From positions 7,039,690-7,103,689 of the forward strand of contig OZ024857.1 in assembly GCA_964017155.1 (NCBI GenBank): a stretch of 64,000 bases of DNA, given 5' to 3'. Positions 60,801 through 64,000 of this stretch are shown one piece after another. A model generated the notes under the pieces. The model had not been told where the DNA came from and ran no database searches. It saw nothing but the letters and a program-made list of their open reading frames with translations. Position 1 is the first letter of the stretch; the number at the start of each line of letters is the position of its first letter. A program made the position numbers and the translations under genes. Source of the stretch: Oasisia sp. SBJ-2009. Taxonomy: Eukaryota; Annelida; Polychaeta; Sabellida; Siboglinidae.

Positions 60801-61856
60801 TGCTGTGTGTGGGTAGAATCAGAATTAAAAAAGTCAGTTGAAGTTGGGATTGGAATCACTGCAGTGACATTAAAATGTACAATTTTCAAATTACATGAAA
60901 ATTACACTTCTAAAATGTTGTGTTACTTTTAGCTCTGGTTATTACGATAGTTAGCAAGAGAGATAATGATATCTACATTTGTTTAATAGAACGTGATTTT
61001 ACTATTTTCAGGGGACATTATTCCTGCACATGCTACACTGAAGTTTGATGTGGAGCTAATTGGTATAGAGGATGGGTCTGGAGAGGCAGATGAGCCATCC
61101 CCAAACATCTTCAAGGAGATTGACGCCAACAAAGATAAATTACTGTCACAGGATGAGGTGTGCTTTTTGTAATTTTCACTTCGCACCATCTACCTTTAAA
61201 TCTGTGTCCCTGTATCTAAAGTATATAATAATTTAGTTCTGCAAAGTTACACAAATTCAGTGTATCTGACACTTGACAGATGTTTGTTGTCCACAGAGTG
61301 TCCAGGGATATTTTGCATTGACACTTCATGTTGTAATGTTACTATGATTTACCAAAATCACAATATAGTCCGATGAACTTCAGGGCCTCTTGGCCCACTT
61401 TTCTCTCATTTAATCATGATGGTGGTTTAACCCTCGTTTTTATCAAATGCCAATCGTCTTGGTTTTTCTTTTACACATGCCACTAACTATTTATAGCTGT
61501 CCTAATTCCAACAAGAATTTATTAATTTTCCTTGTATTTTTAATGTATAGAAATTTGAACATCCAAAGCTTTGTTGTTCGAAATTGGTTAATTAAATACA
61601 GTTAAGACACTACAGGATACTCCTTTAGGGAATACATTAGAACATACAAAGTTTCACCTAATTTTCAGTAAACTTTTGCCTGTTTTTTCTTCAGATTTCT
61701 GAATTCATACGGAAGCAGGAGGAAGGATCTGATCAGAAAGTGGACGATGACGCCCATAATAAAATGATCGCAGATATTTTTAAGCAGGAAGATGCTGATA
61801 AAGATGGCTTCATATCTTACGATGAGTTCTCTGGGCCGAAACATGATGAACTCTAA
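57833..61856 (+). CDS. FKBP14: FKBP-type peptidyl-prolyl isomerase with EF-hands, ER lumen (FKBP14/FKBP7 family); 4 exons
   Basis: Exons: 57833-58035, 60260-60405, 61012-61157, 61695-61856, giving 218 aa (human FKBP14 is 211). A signal peptide covers about residues 1-19 and is followed by an acidic DDEKDE stretch. The FKBP domain (about 30-135) contains IHYTGTL, FDHGKPF, the VIKGWEEG core and the PPSLAYG loop that form the active-site pocket. Two EF-hand loops follow at 154-165 ([12 protein letters not shown]) and 198-209 ([12 protein letters not shown]), each with the acidic ligands and a closing Glu. The C terminus is HDEL. Known members are ER prolyl isomerases acting on procollagen and BiP clients. 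FKBP14 and FKBP7 are vertebrate paralogues, and this invertebrate gene could be ancestral to both. It lies head-to-head with PLEKHA8, 643 bp from ATG to ATG. Confidence 0.95.
58855..59078 (-). mobile_element. Probable tRNA-derived SINE
   Basis: On the minus strand the head reads TATAGTGGTTAACACATTC (box A-like), then a Leu/Glu-tRNA-like middle, then GGCACCCTGAGTTTACCC at the box B position. It lies in FKBP14 intron 1. Body limits are uncertain. Confidence 0.5.
59080..59170. repeat. 17-bp tandem repeat with poly-C (ACAATTCACAAGCCCCC)
   Basis: Four copies with an expanded C run in the middle, in FKBP14 intron 1, next to the head of a tRNA-like SINE. Confidence 0.9.
60490..60555. repeat. Three-copy 22-bp repeat (GAGTCTACCAGAGGTCACT)
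   Basis: A small tandem array about 85 nt after the FKBP14 donor at 60406. Confidence 0.85.
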
Positions 61857-62364
61857 TGACGACTAAATGTGTCTTTAGTGTCACTTAGCTGTGATGACAG
61901 TACATTAATTAATGCTACTTAACTGCATAATATGATGTCAATCGCAAGTCATATGCTTTCTGTGGTAACTTGTAGACTATCTAGACTTATTAGATTTAAA
62001 TAGTCTTGTGAATTCACAGCAATTTTTCTACTGCATGTATTTTATTCCACAGTAAATAGTTTATATTTATAATGAAAATAATGATATATTTGTTATTGTT
62101 AGAAAGTATTAATGCCAACATTCGTGCTCATTCTCAGTATAGAAACCCAAAGTTCAAGTTTAACAATTAAACAATAGCGGTTATACTGAAAAATGAGTTG
62201 AGTTGATGTGTTCGTTTCATATGACCATCCTTGCAAGCCAAAGTGGTGACTAATACACGTGTCAGTGGCTGGATCAAATGAACAAGGAATTGACTCCACC
62301 AGTTGCCACAGCATCAACAGTGAGACCTGTGCAGACACTTGGCCCACTCATGCAACAGTTAAAC

Positions 62365-62370
62365 AATAAA
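62365..62370 (+). terminator. Polyadenylation signal AATAAA, probably FKBP14
   Basis: It lies 509 nt after the FKBP14 stop and is followed by a GT-containing stretch (TCTGGTATTGTGT). It is the first canonical signal in good context after the stop. Confidence 0.5.
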
Positions 62371-62599
62371 GCTGGCAAATGGCAGCAGTCTGGTATTGTG
62401 TAATGAAATAATTACTTCCTGGACATTACATGTAACTTGAGCATACTTGCTGGATTAAATGAAAATGAGCCCATGAACAATGTGGTAAATAGTAGCGCCA
62501 TTGGTTGAGCTTAACTTAGACTGCGTTTTGTAAGGCAATCTAACAGGGGATGTTAATACCAGTTGGGGTAATCAACGTGTGTGTATGAGTGGCAGTTTC

Positions 62600-62900
62600 T
62601 ATTGACATCAACTCCTGGTAGATATCTCTGATATCTTCATAGCACCAATGATTTCTGCAGATTTCAACCCGATGTGGAATTGTGGATACCTCAACATATG
62701 GTTTCTGTCCCACATCCTTATATCACCAGTAGTTTCTGTCTACATTAATGACTGGCGGATAACTGATGTGCTGCATGTGGCACCAGTGGTTTCTGTATAT
62801 ATTTATATATATATATAATCTCTAATGTATGCATCAAATATCGTTATGTTATCAGTGGATTCTGTCTATATTAAGTCCTGGAAGATCCCTCAAATATCCG
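62600..62900. repeat. Degenerate ~100-bp repeat downstream of FKBP14
   Basis: CACCAGTGGTTTCTGTCTATATT and a following CTGG-GATA block recur four or so times with heavy divergence (about 62645, 62730, 62780, 62855). No open frame was seen. Confidence 0.5.
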
Positions 62901-63471
62901 TAGAGCATCTGCCTATGTCATGCCCTGTGTGGTGCATACTTCAAGATATCATCATTATCTTCAGTATTTTACATCAACTCAGTGGATACCTCAGGGTGGA
63001 AGTTTCTTGCGAGTATAGAATAAAATATTTCAGAGTTATAATCAACGAGTAACTAAGTTCAGTATAATGTTTTAGTAAAATAAAAGTAAAACTTGTAACA
63101 TTGAATCACAAACAATTCCACAACACATACAGTATATATGTACACACACCCCTATTTTATATCTGCTGAGAGAACTCGCCACACAAATTGTGTCAACACA
63201 ACCAGAGTATCCAATCAAACGAGAATATCCAATATTTTACAATAAAATGTATTAGTTGAGGTAAAAACACTATCCTGTGGTACTCCTTACACCTTCCCTC
63301 CAGTGTAATCATGTCAACTGCCCCTGTTTCCCAGTGTGTGTGATGTACTTTGGGAGAGAGAACGACTGTGTCACTGTCTACCAAGTTCATCACTGTCTGC
63401 AAATAGTTGTCTTGGACTTCAGCTGTTCTTTGTTCCATGTTCAATATGTCGGAGCAAGAAGTAACGTTCTA

Positions 63472-63679
63472 TCATTGTGCTGCCGCTGCTGCTTTAGCGG
63501 CTGCTTTAGCGGCTGCTTTAGCGGCTAATGCCTGGGCCTCCTCCAGCGCATTCTTTTCCTCATTAGCCTTCAGTGCATCTCGGATCCGTTGCCTGCTCTT
63601 CATCTTCTTGTAGCGCTGTTTCTCAAGGGCGCTCTTTGTAATGAAGAACCCCGCAACGCCACTGGGCATTCCAATGAAC
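63472..63679 (-). CDS. Last coding exon of a small unrecognised protein with an Ala/Lys-rich tail
   Basis: The exon starts after the acceptor TTGCCAG and ends at a TGA at 63472-63474. It begins FIGMPSGVAGFFITKSALEK, a short hydrophobic stretch that could be one membrane segment or an amphipathic anchor. Basic, glutamate-rich helical sequence follows (RYKKMKSRQR), then an alanine-rich AAKAAAKAAA tail built from a tandem GCGGCTGCTTTA-type DNA repeat. A possible preceding exon is 64000-63974 (donor GCAG|gtttgt), which joins in phase with no stop. The shape resembles small mitochondrial or ER single-pass proteins, but I cannot name the family. The open frame and clear acceptor argue that it is real. 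The 5' part lies outside the window. Confidence 0.6.
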
Positions 63680-63727
63680 CTGGCAACAATAACAACAAAT
63701 GTAATGTAAACAACACAGTTTTGAACA

Positions 63728-63730
63728 CAC

Positions 63731-63803
<73 letters not shown>
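63728..63803. repeat. (AC)n microsatellite
   Basis: About 37 AC repeats in the intron of the small gene at the right edge. Poly-ThrHis and poly-CysVal frames are artefacts. Confidence 0.97.
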
Positions 63804-63804
<1 letters not shown>

Positions 63805-63973
63805 TGTGCCAAGCATATTCATACTTGCTAACATAACATTTTAGTTGTACATTTTTAGTCACGTATAAAGAAGTGTAATTTGTTGATCATAATTTTTATG
63901 ACACGAGGGTAGACATGAAAAACTGAAGTTTTGCGACTATTGGTGACAGATGTGAATTAAGCATGGGACAAAC

Positions 63974-64000
63974 CTGCAAAGGACCTGTACACTATGCCTG
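63974..64000 (-). CDS. Possible upstream exon fragment of the small gene at 63472-63679 (runs off the window)
   Basis: The minus strand reads an open 27 nt ending TTTGCAG and then gtttgt, an acceptable 5' splice site. Two bases carried over join the G that opens the exon at 63679 and keep the frame open. The call rests only on this splice logic and the phase match. The intron (63680-63973) contains a long CA microsatellite. Confidence 0.35.

Overview
This is a metazoan nuclear window, AT-rich, with short exons and long repeat-filled introns. The protein sequences fit a marine invertebrate, probably spiralian (mollusc, brachiopod or annelid). That placement is inferred from protein similarity and genome style, not proven. 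I rebuilt exons by hand from GT/AG junctions, reading phase and remembered family sequences.

Layout. 1-6868 holds no recognised coding gene; it carries dispersed repeats and a candidate promoter and first exon near 3140-3291. 6900-23278 (+) is a complete DNAJC10/ERdj5 gene of 20 coding exons (779 aa, ending HDEL). 23279-26819 is a convergent 3' region. 26820-35819 (-) is a complete beta-catenin gene of 13 coding exons (810 aa). 36000-44498 is intergenic and contains a 2-kb polypyrimidine satellite. 44499-57189 (-) is a complete PLEKHA8/FAPP2 gene (PH plus GLTP domains, 12 exons, 492 aa). 57190-57832 is a short divergent promoter. 57833-61856 (+) is a complete FKBP14-type gene (4 exons, 218 aa, ending HDEL). 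63472-64000 (-) is the 3' end of a small unrecognised gene.

Functionally, DNAJC10 and FKBP14 are soluble ER folding enzymes with HDEL retrieval signals. PLEKHA8 is a Golgi PI4P-dependent glucosylceramide transfer protein. Beta-catenin is the adhesion and Wnt effector. The head-to-head FKBP14/PLEKHA8 pair matches vertebrate FKBP14-PLEKHA8 and FKBP7-PLEKHA3, so it looks like the single pre-duplication ancestor of both pairs.

The most unusual feature is the minisatellites. In three of the four complete genes about a dozen tandem arrays start at, or within about 15 nt of, an exon-intron junction, nearly always the 3' splice site. Several units contain the splice site plus the first coding bases of the exon, so one intron can carry up to five decoy acceptors ahead of the real one. 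One array grows from a 5' splice site in beta-catenin. This looks like recurrent tandem duplication seeded at splice junctions.
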